64,000 nt of DNA. Origin: Aureimonas phyllosphaerae (GTDB lineage: Bacteria > Pseudomonadota > Alphaproteobacteria > Rhizobiales > Rhizobiaceae). Position 1 is the first letter of the stretch. Every line of letters begins with the position of its first letter. The position numbers and the translations under genes were made by a program. The DNA lies in contig NZ_FOOA01000011.1 of the NCBI RefSeq assembly GCF_900113065.1, forward strand, positions 1 through 64,000, written 5' to 3'. Below are positions 28,275 to 34,902 of the stretch, piece by piece. The notes beneath the pieces were generated by a model that was given only the letters and a program-made list of their open reading frames with translations, ran no database searches and had not been told where the DNA came from.

Positions 28275-28685
28275 ATGACCGCCTTTGCCGATACCGGAAC
28301 CGTGTGGGCCGAGGATCGCGAGCGCCGCATCGCCCGCCTCAACGCGCTCGCCCGCCTGATGGACACGGCCATCCGCGTCCCGGGCACCGGCATTCGCTTC
28401 GGCGCCGACGCCCTGCTTGGCCTCGTGCCGGGCATCGGCGACGCCGGCGGCGCGTTGATCGGCCTCTTCATCGTCAACGAGGCCAGGCGCCTCGGCCTGC
28501 CGAAGCGCAAGCTGGCTCGTATGGTGGGCAATCTCGGGGTGGACGCGATGTTCGGCGCCGTTCCACTGGCGGGCGACGTGTTTGACGTCTACTTCAAGGC
28601 CCACAAGCGCAATATCGGGATCATTCTCGACCACTTCGACATGAGGAGGGCGGACATCCGGGACGTCACGCCCGAGCGCCGGTAA
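28275..28685 (+). CDS. DUF4112 domain-containing membrane protein
   Basis: This 136-residue protein has the DUF4112 signature LARLMDTAIRVPGTGIRFGADALLG, GLVPGIGDAGGALIGLFIV and GAVPLAGDVFDVYFKA, with one or two hydrophobic hairpin segments (about 40-75 and 97-112). The function is unknown. The ATG at 28275 is chosen because it follows GAGAGGAGC and the upstream codons lack similarity. It ends 3 bases before the convergent decarboxylase gene. The divergent promoter region before it contains the tandem repeat GACGACGTCAGACGACGT. Confidence 0.8.
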   Translation: MTAFADTGTVWAEDRERRIARLNALARLMDTAIRVPGTGIRFGADALLGLVPGIGDAGGALIGLFIVNEARRLGLPKRKLARMVGNLGVDAMFGAVPLAGDVFDVYFKAHKRNIGIILDHFDMRRADIRDVTPERR

Positions 28686-28688
28686 GCT

Positions 28689-29909
28689 CTAGTCGGCCAT
28701 CGTCTCGAGACTTGCGAACCCTTCGGCGCGCTCGCCCGCGTCGAAGGGGGTCTCCACTTCGACGAACGTGTCGGGATAGAACCCGTTGAATCGCGTACGC
28801 AGCGATAGCGAGTAGGCTCCGATATGGCCGATCTCGATCCAGTCGCCTGTGTCCACCGTCTCGGGAAGCCAGAAGGGACGCGAGAGGATATCGACCGAGT
28901 CGCAGGTCGCGCCGCACACGCGGAAGGCGCTGATCGTATCTGGATTGCCGTTACGCGACGTGCGGGCTGGATCCGGAATGAAACGAGCGGGCAGCGTGAT
29001 CTTGCCGGTCCACGAGTCCGACAGTGACGCCCAGATCCCGTCGTTGATGTAGAGCCGCCGTCCTTTGCGCAGGAGCACGCGGACGATCAGCGAGAAGGCG
29101 CGCGCCACCACGACGCGCCCAGGCTCGGCGACCAACGGTAGGTCGGAGAAGTCCCATTCGGTCATGTCGGCGCGCAGACGCGACATGATCTCGTCGAGCC
29201 CGGGCATGTCGCGCTTCTTGCGGCGCGGGTCGTGGCCATATTCGGCTGGGAAGCCGCCGCCGACGTCGAGGCCGGCCAGCGGGACGTCGGCCCGGTTGCG
29301 CACCCAGTCGGCGGACGCGAGTGCCCGCTCGTAGGTCTCCGGATCCTCGATCTGCGATCCCACGTGGAAGCACAGACCGACCTTGAAACCGATCTTGTGG
29401 CAGCGCTGCAGAAGCTCCACGGCGTGAGCGGGGGCCGCACCGAACTTCTTGGAGAGCTCGTAGGCTGCGTGACCCTTCGTCTGGAGACGAACGAAGATCG
29501 TGATGCTGCCGGGGTCGAGATCCAGGGCACGCACGATGCGCAGGATCTTGGCGATCTCGTCCTCGTGGTCGAGCGACATCACCCGGATGCCATAGCGTTC
29601 CAGAGCCAGGCGGATGTCGGACTGGGCCTTGATCGGATGCATGTAGAGCATCTCGGCGTCCGGCGCGACGGCGCGCACGGCTTCGAACTCGCCCGGCGAG
29701 GCCACGTCGAAGGTCTTCACGCCCGCCTTCGCCAAAGCCTCGAGGACCATCGGCTCGCCGTTGGTCTTCACCGCATAGGCGGTCTCACCAGGAAACGCAT
29801 CCATGAACTGGCGCGCATCCGCCACGAGGACGTCCGGCCGGAAGCAGTAGACCGGCACGTCGGGGCGAAGCGCCAGCGCGGCGTCCTTGGCGGTCTCGAA
29901 TCGTTGCAA
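28689..29909 (-). CDS. PLP-dependent ornithine/lysine decarboxylase (fold III, eukaryotic-type ODC)
   Basis: The 406-residue alanine-racemase-fold decarboxylase acts in polyamine synthesis. The PLP lysine is in AYAVKTN (near 47), with LCFHVGSQIEDPETY, the glycine loop LDVGGGFPAEYG, EPGRVVVA, and the catalytic cysteine region CGATCDSVD. Ornithine to putrescine is the likely reaction; lysine to cadaverine or the carboxynorspermidine branch are alternatives. It appears to start with TTG at 29909, placed by GGAGAG five bases upstream and by the family N-terminus. A 150-base structured leader precedes it and matches the position of the known alphaproteobacterial speF RNA motif. Confidence 0.9.
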   Translation of the reverse strand: MQRFETAKDAALALRPDVPVYCFRPDVLVADARQFMDAFPGETAYAVKTNGEPMVLEALAKAGVKTFDVASPGEFEAVRAVAPDAEMLYMHPIKAQSDIRLALERYGIRVMSLDHEDEIAKILRIVRALDLDPGSITIFVRLQTKGHAAYELSKKFGAAPAHAVELLQRCHKIGFKVGLCFHVGSQIEDPETYERALASADWVRNRADVPLAGLDVGGGFPAEYGHDPRRKKRDMPGLDEIMSRLRADMTEWDFSDLPLVAEPGRVVVARAFSLIVRVLLRKGRRLYINDGIWASLSDSWTGKITLPARFIPDPARTSRNGNPDTISAFRVCGATCDSVDILSRPFWLPETVDTGDWIEIGHIGAYSLSLRTRFNGFYPDTFVEVETPFDAGERAEGFASLETMAD

Positions 29910-30066
29910 TGGAACTCTCCGCGGCGGTGAATGGCGGGAGATAATCCTCCTGCATGTCAGGAGGAAGACCGATTCCGAAACGCGGCCGCCGCCAATTTTT
30001 CACGAATGCGACAATCGGAAGACGTTTTTGCTCCGCCAGCCACGCATGCCCGCAACGAAACGTCTT
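29910..30066 (-). promoter_or_regulatory. Structured mRNA leader of the decarboxylase gene (candidate speF-type element)
   Basis: Two stems are visible on the minus strand. A long one has arms AAGACGTTT and AAACGTCTT (30019-30027 with 30058-30066), extended inward by TTGC/GCAA. A proximal hairpin (29945-29965) has 8-base perfect arms TCCTCCTG and CAGGAGGA enclosing ACATG. The proximal stem hides an AGGAGG sequence, and its loop holds an ATG that opens a 56-codon frame overlapping the decarboxylase start out of frame. The alphaproteobacterial speF motif is known upstream of ornithine decarboxylase genes; identity with that motif is inferred from position, not aligned. Confidence 0.55.
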
Positions 30067-30123
30067 TTACGAAGTTGAAGGGTTGATTAACATCCGTAAC
30101 AACTCGTGAGCAGGAGGCTGAAC

Positions 30124-30210
30124 TTGGAACTCACACGGTCCGTGAATTTCCTCATGATCTGCGCGGCCTTCGTCTTCATCGCCGCCATGGTGACGGGCGT
30201 GATCTCCTGA
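30124..30210 (+). CDS. 28-residue single-helix membrane peptide (new small protein candidate)
   Basis: A TTG start at 30124 is preceded by a perfect AGGAGG (30112-30117) with 6-base spacing. It gives a 28-residue product beginning MELTRSVNFLMICAAFVFI and ending AAMVTGVIS, almost entirely one hydrophobic helix after a short polar start. The open frame ends 24 bases before a strong intrinsic terminator, so it looks like a complete tiny transcription unit. It is divergent from the decarboxylase and convergent with metF. The function is unknown; alternatives are chance or a regulatory leader. The ideal ribosome-binding site and terminator favour a real gene. Confidence 0.6.
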   Translation: MELTRSVNFLMICAAFVFIAAMVTGVIS

Positions 30211-30233
30211 GGGAGTGCGGCGATAGCCATCGA

Positions 30234-30268
30234 CGAAAAAGGCCGGGTCTCTGACCCGGCCTTTTTCG
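30234..30268. terminator. Strong bidirectional intrinsic terminator
   Basis: A 16-base perfect stem (CGAAAAAGGCCGGGTC with its complement) encloses the loop TCT. It carries A5 on the left and T5 on the right of a 9-pair GC core, so it can terminate transcription from both sides. It ends the small membrane-peptide gene on the plus strand and the metF operon (stop at 30284) on the minus strand. Confidence 0.92.
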
Positions 30269-30283
30269 TGCGCGGCCCAAGGC

Positions 30284-31186
30284 TCAGGCCGCCGCCGCCT
30301 CATCGACCCGAGCGGTCTCGCGAAGGCCCAGGATGTGGCAGATGGAATAGACGAGGTCCGCCCGGTTCATCGTGTAGAAGTGGAAGTCGGACACGCCGCG
30401 ATCGACGAGGTCGAGCACCTGTTCGGCGCACACGGCAGCCGCCACATGGCTGCGCGTCTGGGCGTCGTTCTCCAAGCCCTCGAAGCGTTCGGCCAGCCAG
30501 AGTGGGATCGAGGTTCCCGTCGCGGCCGAGAAGCGGGCGATCTTGCTGAAGTCGTGAATGGGCACGATCCCCGGAACGATTGGAACATAGATGCCGGCAC
30601 GACGCGCCCGCTCGACGTAGCGCTCGTAGAGGTCGTTGTCGAAGAAGAACTGGGTGATGGCCCGTGTCGCGCCGTTGTCGACCTTGCGCTTCAGAAGGTC
30701 GATGTCGGTTGCGAAATCCGGGCTTTCCGGATGCTTCTCCGGATAAGCCGACACCGAAACCTCGATCTCCGGGTCGATCGCCTTGATGCCCGCCGCCAGT
30801 TCCGCCCCGTTCCGGTAGCCCTCGGAATGCGGCACGTAGGCGCTGCCGGCGCCGCCCTGCCCGTCCCCGCGCAAGGCCACGAAATGCTTCACGCCCGTCG
30901 CGCGGTACTGCCGCACAACCTCATCGACCTCGGCACGGCTCGCATCGACGCAGGTCAGATGCGCGGCCGGAGCCAGATCCGTTTCCTTCAGAATCCGCTC
31001 GACGGTGTGATGCGTGCGCTCACGCGTCGAACCACCCGCGCCGTAGGTGACGGAGACAAAATCCGGATGCAGCGGCGCGAGGCGCTCGATGGCCGACCAG
31101 AGCGACTGCTCCATGGCGGGCGTCTTGGGCGGAAAGAACTCGAAGGAGACCCGGATGGGCGGACGCGTATCGCGGCGTTGAATCAT
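30284..31186 (-). CDS. metF: Methylenetetrahydrofolate reductase
   Basis: The 300-residue flavoenzyme reduces 5,10-methylene-THF to 5-methyl-THF for methionine synthesis. It has the N-terminal VSFEFFPPKT, FVSVTYGAGGSTRERTH, AHLTCVDAS, FVALRGD and VSAYPEKHPES motifs, and the catalytic aspartate region ITQFFFDND. The ATG at 31186 has GAGGAAG upstream. It lies 10 bases downstream of the ArsR-methyltransferase gene and is therefore the second gene of that operon, ending at the shared strong terminator at 30234-30268. Confidence 0.96.
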   Translation of the reverse strand: MIQRRDTRPPIRVSFEFFPPKTPAMEQSLWSAIERLAPLHPDFVSVTYGAGGSTRERTHHTVERILKETDLAPAAHLTCVDASRAEVDEVVRQYRATGVKHFVALRGDGQGGAGSAYVPHSEGYRNGAELAAGIKAIDPEIEVSVSAYPEKHPESPDFATDIDLLKRKVDNGATRAITQFFFDNDLYERYVERARRAGIYVPIVPGIVPIHDFSKIARFSAATGTSIPLWLAERFEGLENDAQTRSHVAAAVCAEQVLDLVDRGVSDFHFYTMNRADLVYSICHILGLRETARVDEAAAA

Positions 31187-31196
31187 GGTGTCTTCC

Positions 31197-32204
31197 TCAG
31201 GCGACGGCCAGCGCGGACTCTGCGTCCGCAAGTTCGTTCGAAGATTCGGTCGGCCGGCGGCCGACGATCACGGTGACGGTCAGACGCCCCGCTTCGTCAT
31301 CGTGGGGCGGCAGGGTCTTCAAAGTTTCGACCACCAGTCCAGCCCCGTGCATCCAGTGTCGCAGCGCCGCCTCGCTGAAGCCGAGGCGCAGATGCGCATG
31401 CTCGGCTCGCAGGAACTCCAGCGCATGCGGAGCGAAGTCCACCACGGCCAGCTGCCCGCCGGGACGCAGGGCCCCTGCGCATTCGCGCACAGCGGCTGCC
31501 GGGTCGTCGAGATAGTGCAGCACCTGGTGAAGCGTGACGAGGTCGAAGCTGCCGCGCGGGCCCGGCAGCCGATACACATCCCCCTGCCGCACCGTGGCCT
31601 GCGTGACGCCCGCAGCGTCCAGTTTCGCCCGCGCGATCGCCAGCATCTCGCGTGAGGCATCCACGCCGATCGCGCGCTCCGAGAACGGCGCCAGAAGTTC
31701 GAGCATACGGCCGGTGCCCGTGCCGACATCGAGATGCGCCTCGATCCGCCCCGCCGGCGCGAGCGCCGTCATGAGGGCCCTCTCAACGTCCGCATCAGGC
31801 ACATGAAGCGAGCGGATGCGATCCCAATGCTCGGCATTGCGGGCAAAGTAGCTCGCCGCCCTCTCGGCTCGCTCGCGCCGGACGGCAGTCAAGCGTTCCC
31901 GATCCTGCGACAAGGCGCTATCGTCGCCGCCGACATTGTCCTTCAGCGAATGCACCAGCCGTCCCGCGAGCGGGCGATCCGAAAGTCGGAAATAGGCCCA
32001 GGACCCTTCCTGATGGCGGTCCACGACACCCGCTTCCACCAGAAGCTTGAGGTGACGAGAAATCCGGGGTTGCGACTGGCCGAGGATGGCGGTCAAATCG
32101 GAGACGGTCAGATCCTGTTCCGATACGAGGAGCACGAGCCGGAACCGCGTCGGTTCGGCCAGCGCCTTCATCATCTCAACGGCGTCGTCGAAGGAGGCAG
32201 GCAT
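31197..32204 (-). CDS. ArsR-family regulator fused to a SAM-dependent methyltransferase
   Basis: This 335-residue two-domain protein has an ArsR-type winged helix in residues 1-95, with a recognition helix around QSQPRISRHLKLL (43-55) and no metal-binding cysteine pair. Residues about 110-320 form a class I methyltransferase with the SAM motif LDVGTGTGRM (158-167), GVDASREML and FDLVTLHQVLHYL. It is followed after 10 bases by metF, so sensing of SAM or SAH through the methyltransferase pocket to control methionine metabolism is likely (inference). A palindrome 29 bases upstream of its start suggests autoregulation. The ATG at 32204 has AAGGAGA upstream. Confidence 0.88.
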   Translation of the reverse strand: MPASFDDAVEMMKALAEPTRFRLVLLVSEQDLTVSDLTAILGQSQPRISRHLKLLVEAGVVDRHQEGSWAYFRLSDRPLAGRLVHSLKDNVGGDDSALSQDRERLTAVRRERAERAASYFARNAEHWDRIRSLHVPDADVERALMTALAPAGRIEAHLDVGTGTGRMLELLAPFSERAIGVDASREMLAIARAKLDAAGVTQATVRQGDVYRLPGPRGSFDLVTLHQVLHYLDDPAAAVRECAGALRPGGQLAVVDFAPHALEFLRAEHAHLRLGFSEAALRHWMHGAGLVVETLKTLPPHDDEAGRLTVTVIVGRRPTESSNELADAESALAVA

Positions 32205-32233
32205 GCGGTCTCCTTTCGCGACGCCCCAAAGAG

Positions 32234-32249
32234 ATAAAGATATGTTTAT
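32234..32249. promoter_or_regulatory. Candidate operator of the ArsR-methyltransferase/metF operon
   Basis: The sequence ATAAAGATATGTTTAT is an inverted repeat with 8-base arms and a single mismatched pair, in an otherwise GC-rich region. It is 29 bases upstream of the regulator's start codon and 48 bases upstream of the divergent TrmO gene. AT-rich ATA-type inverted repeats are the usual targets of ArsR-family proteins. It probably overlaps the promoter and could serve both directions. Confidence 0.65.
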
Positions 32250-32297
32250 ATGTGAACGCGCCACGCCGCAAGTGCGACCGGCGACACGTGGCGAGGC

Positions 32298-32786
32298 ATG
32301 ACGGATCATACCGACCAGCGCCTTGGCGAGGTGCAGTTCGCCGTCGATCCGGCAAAAGTGCCGGACGCGTCGCTTGCATATATCGGTCGCGTGCGTTCGC
32401 CCTGGACCGAACGATCGCAATGTCCTCGCAACCTGCGAGAGGCGCGAGACCGTGGCGGTGGCGGGCGAGCGCTGATCGACCCACCCTTCCGCCCTGCGCT
32501 GGAAGGCTTGAACGTCGGCGACTGGGTCCACCTTCTGACGTGGCTCCACCGCAGCCGGCGGGATCTGGCGCTACAGATGCCGCGCCATGCGGAACGACCC
32601 AAGGGCACGTTCGCTCTACGCTCACCTGTCAGACCGAACCCGATCGGCCTTCACCTGGTGCATCTGGTGGAGATCGACCTGTCCAGCGGCGTGCTCACCC
32701 TCGACGCCATCGACGTTCTCGACGGCACGCCGCTCATCGATCTCAAGCCCTATCTTCCCGGTGTCGATCGCCCGCCGGAGACCTGA
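32298..32786 (+). CDS. tRNA (N6-threonylcarbamoyladenosine37-N6)-methyltransferase, TrmO/TsaA-like
   Basis: The 162-residue single-domain beta-barrel methyltransferase of the UPF0066/TsaA family shows YIGRVRSPWTERSQCPRN, DWVHLLTWLHRSRRD, the signature GTFALRSPVRPNPIGLHLV, and DVLDGTPLIDLKPYLPGVD. It transfers a methyl group from SAM to t6A37, making m6t6A in tRNA-Thr. The C-terminal domain of E. coli TrmO is absent, as in many alphaproteobacteria. It is divergent from the ArsR-methyltransferase operon and overlaps the DUF2293 start (TGATG). Confidence 0.9.
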   Translation: MTDHTDQRLGEVQFAVDPAKVPDASLAYIGRVRSPWTERSQCPRNLREARDRGGGGRALIDPPFRPALEGLNVGDWVHLLTWLHRSRRDLALQMPRHAERPKGTFALRSPVRPNPIGLHLVHLVEIDLSSGVLTLDAIDVLDGTPLIDLKPYLPGVDRPPET

Positions 32787-33166
32787 TGCCCACCGAACGC
32801 CAGAAATCCATCGCGCGGCAGTTGACCCAACTGATTCCCCGCGTCCCGTTCGTCGATGCCGAGGCGATCCGCGAGGCGGCTGGCTCGCGGCATATGCGGG
32901 AGCTGCCGACGGCAAGCGCCCTGTGGTTATCGACGCTGGCGCATATCCGGCATCAGCATACCGACTACGACGATCTGCGCGACGAGGGTTACGAGCGGGA
33001 CGAGGCCCTGTTCTTCGTCATCGACGAGATCAATGCGGTTCTCGACCGATGGGGGTCGGCCCGGCAGTTGACGTCGGAGCCTGGCGAAGACGAGTTCGAA
33101 GCCGTCGAAGACGATCCGGAAGGCAGGATCGAGCTTAGGCAGCGACCGCGGCCCGACGCCGACTGA
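32786..33166 (+). CDS. DUF2293 domain-containing protein
   Basis: The 126-residue soluble protein has conserved blocks IARQLTQLIPRVPFVDAEAIREAA, LWLSTLAHIRHQHTDYDDL and DEARFFVIDEIN-like (DEALFFVIDEINAVLDRW), typical of DUF2293. The tail after about 90 is very acidic. The function is unknown. Its ATG shares a base with the TrmO stop, so the two are translationally coupled, which hints at a role in RNA or translation but proves nothing. It is convergent with the MOSC gene 7 bases away. Confidence 0.75.
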   Translation: MPTERQKSIARQLTQLIPRVPFVDAEAIREAAGSRHMRELPTASALWLSTLAHIRHQHTDYDDLRDEGYERDEALFFVIDEINAVLDRWGSARQLTSEPGEDEFEAVEDDPEGRIELRQRPRPDAD

Positions 33167-33173
33167 TTCCGCC

Positions 33174-33749
33174 TCAGGCGTAGATCCACTGCTCCGGCAG
33201 CCGAAGCTCGACCCGCGCTCCAAGCTCGATGCGGCCGGGCTTTTCGACCCAGGTCACGAGGCCGCGCCGATGGCGACCATGACGCACGAACCCGCGTTCG
33301 ATCTCCGGATTATCGCCGAATCGGCGCGCGATCGACCGGCCGGATGCGCGGCACGGCGCGTTGTCGCCGTCGACCTTGAGCGTCACTCCGCCATCGAAGA
33401 AGAGCAGCGTACGGGGCGGTAACCAGCTGAGGCGGGTAACACCTGAGAGACTCATGTTGGCCCCCACCCACTCCGGCTCGATGCGATCCAACTCCATGTC
33501 CGCGGCGATGGACGCGAGTTCGTCACGTGCGACAATCGAGATCTGCCGCTCGTTCCGGATTTCCGTCCGGCGCGGGTACCAGGGCTCGCGCCCGCCGGTG
33601 CGCCGCGTATGTCCGCCGTGCCGGTCATTCGCGAGGCCCTCGAACGACAGGTCGACCGCATTCCGCGCCTCCGTCTCGAACGAGGGTCCGGCGCCCGCGA
33701 AGAGGCCATCGACGCGCGCTTCCAACGTGCGAGCAGGATGCCGGAACAT
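33174..33749 (-). CDS. MOSC domain-containing protein
   Basis: The 191-residue protein belongs to the MOSC (molybdenum cofactor sulfurase C-terminal) superfamily. Motifs are GHTRRTGGREPWYPR, NERQISIVARDELASIAADM, EWVGANMSLSGV and DGDNAPCRASGRSIA; the cysteine in NAPC is the conserved sulfur-carrying residue. Such stand-alone proteins may handle sulfur or N-hydroxylated substrates with the molybdenum cofactor. The start is ATG 33749, or GTG 33764, which would overlap the DedA stop as GTGA; ribosome-binding sites are weak for both. It is probably co-transcribed with the upstream DedA gene. Confidence 0.83.
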   Translation of the reverse strand: MFRHPARTLEARVDGLFAGAGPSFETEARNAVDLSFEGLANDRHGGHTRRTGGREPWYPRRTEIRNERQISIVARDELASIAADMELDRIEPEWVGANMSLSGVTRLSWLPPRTLLFFDGGVTLKVDGDNAPCRASGRSIARRFGDNPEIERGFVRHGRHRRGLVTWVEKPGRIELGARVELRLPEQWIYA

Positions 33750-33760
33750 CAAGCCCTGCG

Positions 33761-34408
33761 TCACGCGGCGCGGTTGTCGTCGCCGGCCTGAAGGTCGATC
33801 GGGCGGCTGCGCTTCGAGGGTTTGAAGGTGACGACGCGATAGATGTAGATGAGCACCACGATCGCAATCACGCCGTTCGAGACAGGGCCGACATACTGGT
33901 CGACGAGCTCGTACTGCTGGGCCAGGAGATAGCCCGCAAGCGCAAGGCCGGTGGTCCAGACGAGGGTGCCGATCGCGGAGAAGAACAGGAATGTCGGCAT
34001 CGGCATACGGGAAAGACCAGCCGGCACGGAGATCAGCGTGCGGACGGTGGGCACGAGGCGTCCGAAGAGAACCGCCCACAGCCCGTACTTCCTGAACCAG
34101 CGGTCGGCCGCTTCGACGTCTTCGGCCGTCATCGTCATCCAGCGCCCGTATCGATCGGCCAGCCGGATGATGCGCTCCTCGCCGAACCAGAGGCCGAGAT
34201 AGTACCAGGGCAAAATCCCAAGGATGGATCCGAGCGTTCCGGCGATGACCACCGAAAAGAACGAATGGTCCCCGGTCGCGGCCTGATAGCCAGCCAGAGG
34301 CATGATGATCTCGGACGGGATCGGCGGGAAGATGTTCTCCAGAAACATCAGGAAGGCGATGCCGACCACGCCGTAGTCCTGCATCAGGCTCTGAACGAAG
34401 GTATCCAT
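33761..34408 (-). CDS. DedA family membrane protein (second paralogue)
   Basis: This 215-residue polytopic protein has the DedA motif ENIFPPIPSEIIMPLAG, GTLGSILGILPWYYLGLWFG and FGRLVPTVRTLISVPAGLSRM. The last contains the essential arginines of the family. About five hydrophobic segments are present. It is only distantly similar to the DedA at 8528 and belongs to a different subgroup (PPIPSE rather than LPFPGE), so it is not a recent duplicate. Expected function is lipid-carrier flipping or membrane homeostasis. The ATG at 34408 is chosen for the canonical N-terminus. Confidence 0.9.
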   Translation of the reverse strand: MDTFVQSLMQDYGVVGIAFLMFLENIFPPIPSEIIMPLAGYQAATGDHSFFSVVIAGTLGSILGILPWYYLGLWFGEERIIRLADRYGRWMTMTAEDVEAADRWFRKYGLWAVLFGRLVPTVRTLISVPAGLSRMPMPTFLFFSAIGTLVWTTGLALAGYLLAQQYELVDQYVGPVSNGVIAIVVLIYIYRVVTFKPSKRSRPIDLQAGDDNRAA

Positions 34409-34512
34409 CGGCGGTTCGGCCTCTTTCTCATGGGTCCGGCCGGTGGCAGTCCGGTTCGGTGTTCGGGTAGCACGGCCACGGCTTCGACGAAACGCAGCCG
34501 AAGCAGGAATGG

Positions 34513-34902
34513 TCAAGCGCCTGTGCCGGATCGCGCCTGCAGGATCGCGCTTGCGATCTGTTCGGACGTGTAGGGCTTTTGGACGACAGGGCGCTCGGGC
34601 CAGAGACCCTCAAGACCCGGCCGGCCGTATCCCGTCGCAAACAGAAATGGCACGCCCATGACGTGAAGGCGCTCGGCAACGGGGAAGACCTTTTCCCCCG
34701 CGACGTTGACATCGAGAACGGCGACGTCGACGGCCGCACCGCGATCGAGCATATCGAGCGCCTTGCTCACTCGCATGGCGAGCGCGACGACGATGCAGCC
34801 CAGTTCGTCCAGCATATCTTCGAGTTGCATCGCCACGAGACTTTCGTCTTCGACGGCGAACACCCGCAGGCCCGCAAGATGGCTTCGATCAGGTAAGGGC
34901 AA
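34513..34902 (-). CDS. Single-domain response regulator, FATGUY family
   Basis: The 129-residue stand-alone receiver has acidic residues in VEDE (17-20), the phospho-acceptor D64 in AVLDVNV and the FATGYG motif (88-93), with K109 in QKPY. The FAT-GY motif defines a group of alphaproteobacterial receivers that accept phosphate from HWE/HisKA_2 kinases and tune the general stress response. It has no output domain. It starts with TTG 34902, overlapping the upstream HWE kinase stop by 14 bases, with GAGGAA about 10 bases before. The kinase is the obvious partner. Confidence 0.88.
   Translation of the reverse strand: MPLPDRSHLAGLRVFAVEDESLVAMQLEDMLDELGCIVVALAMRVSKALDMLDRGAAVDVAVLDVNVAGEKVFPVAERLHVMGVPFLFATGYGRPGLEGLWPERPVVQKPYTSEQIASAILQARSGTGA

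Noticed and set aside
29785-29955. A 56-codon frame beginning in the loop of the decarboxylase leader hairpin
   Set aside because: Not called as a protein because most of it overlaps the decarboxylase out of frame; it may matter only as a regulatory upstream frame.
8528-34408. Two DedA genes as a possible recent duplication
   Set aside because: The signature motifs differ (LPFPGE versus PPIPSE), showing that they belong to different subgroups.
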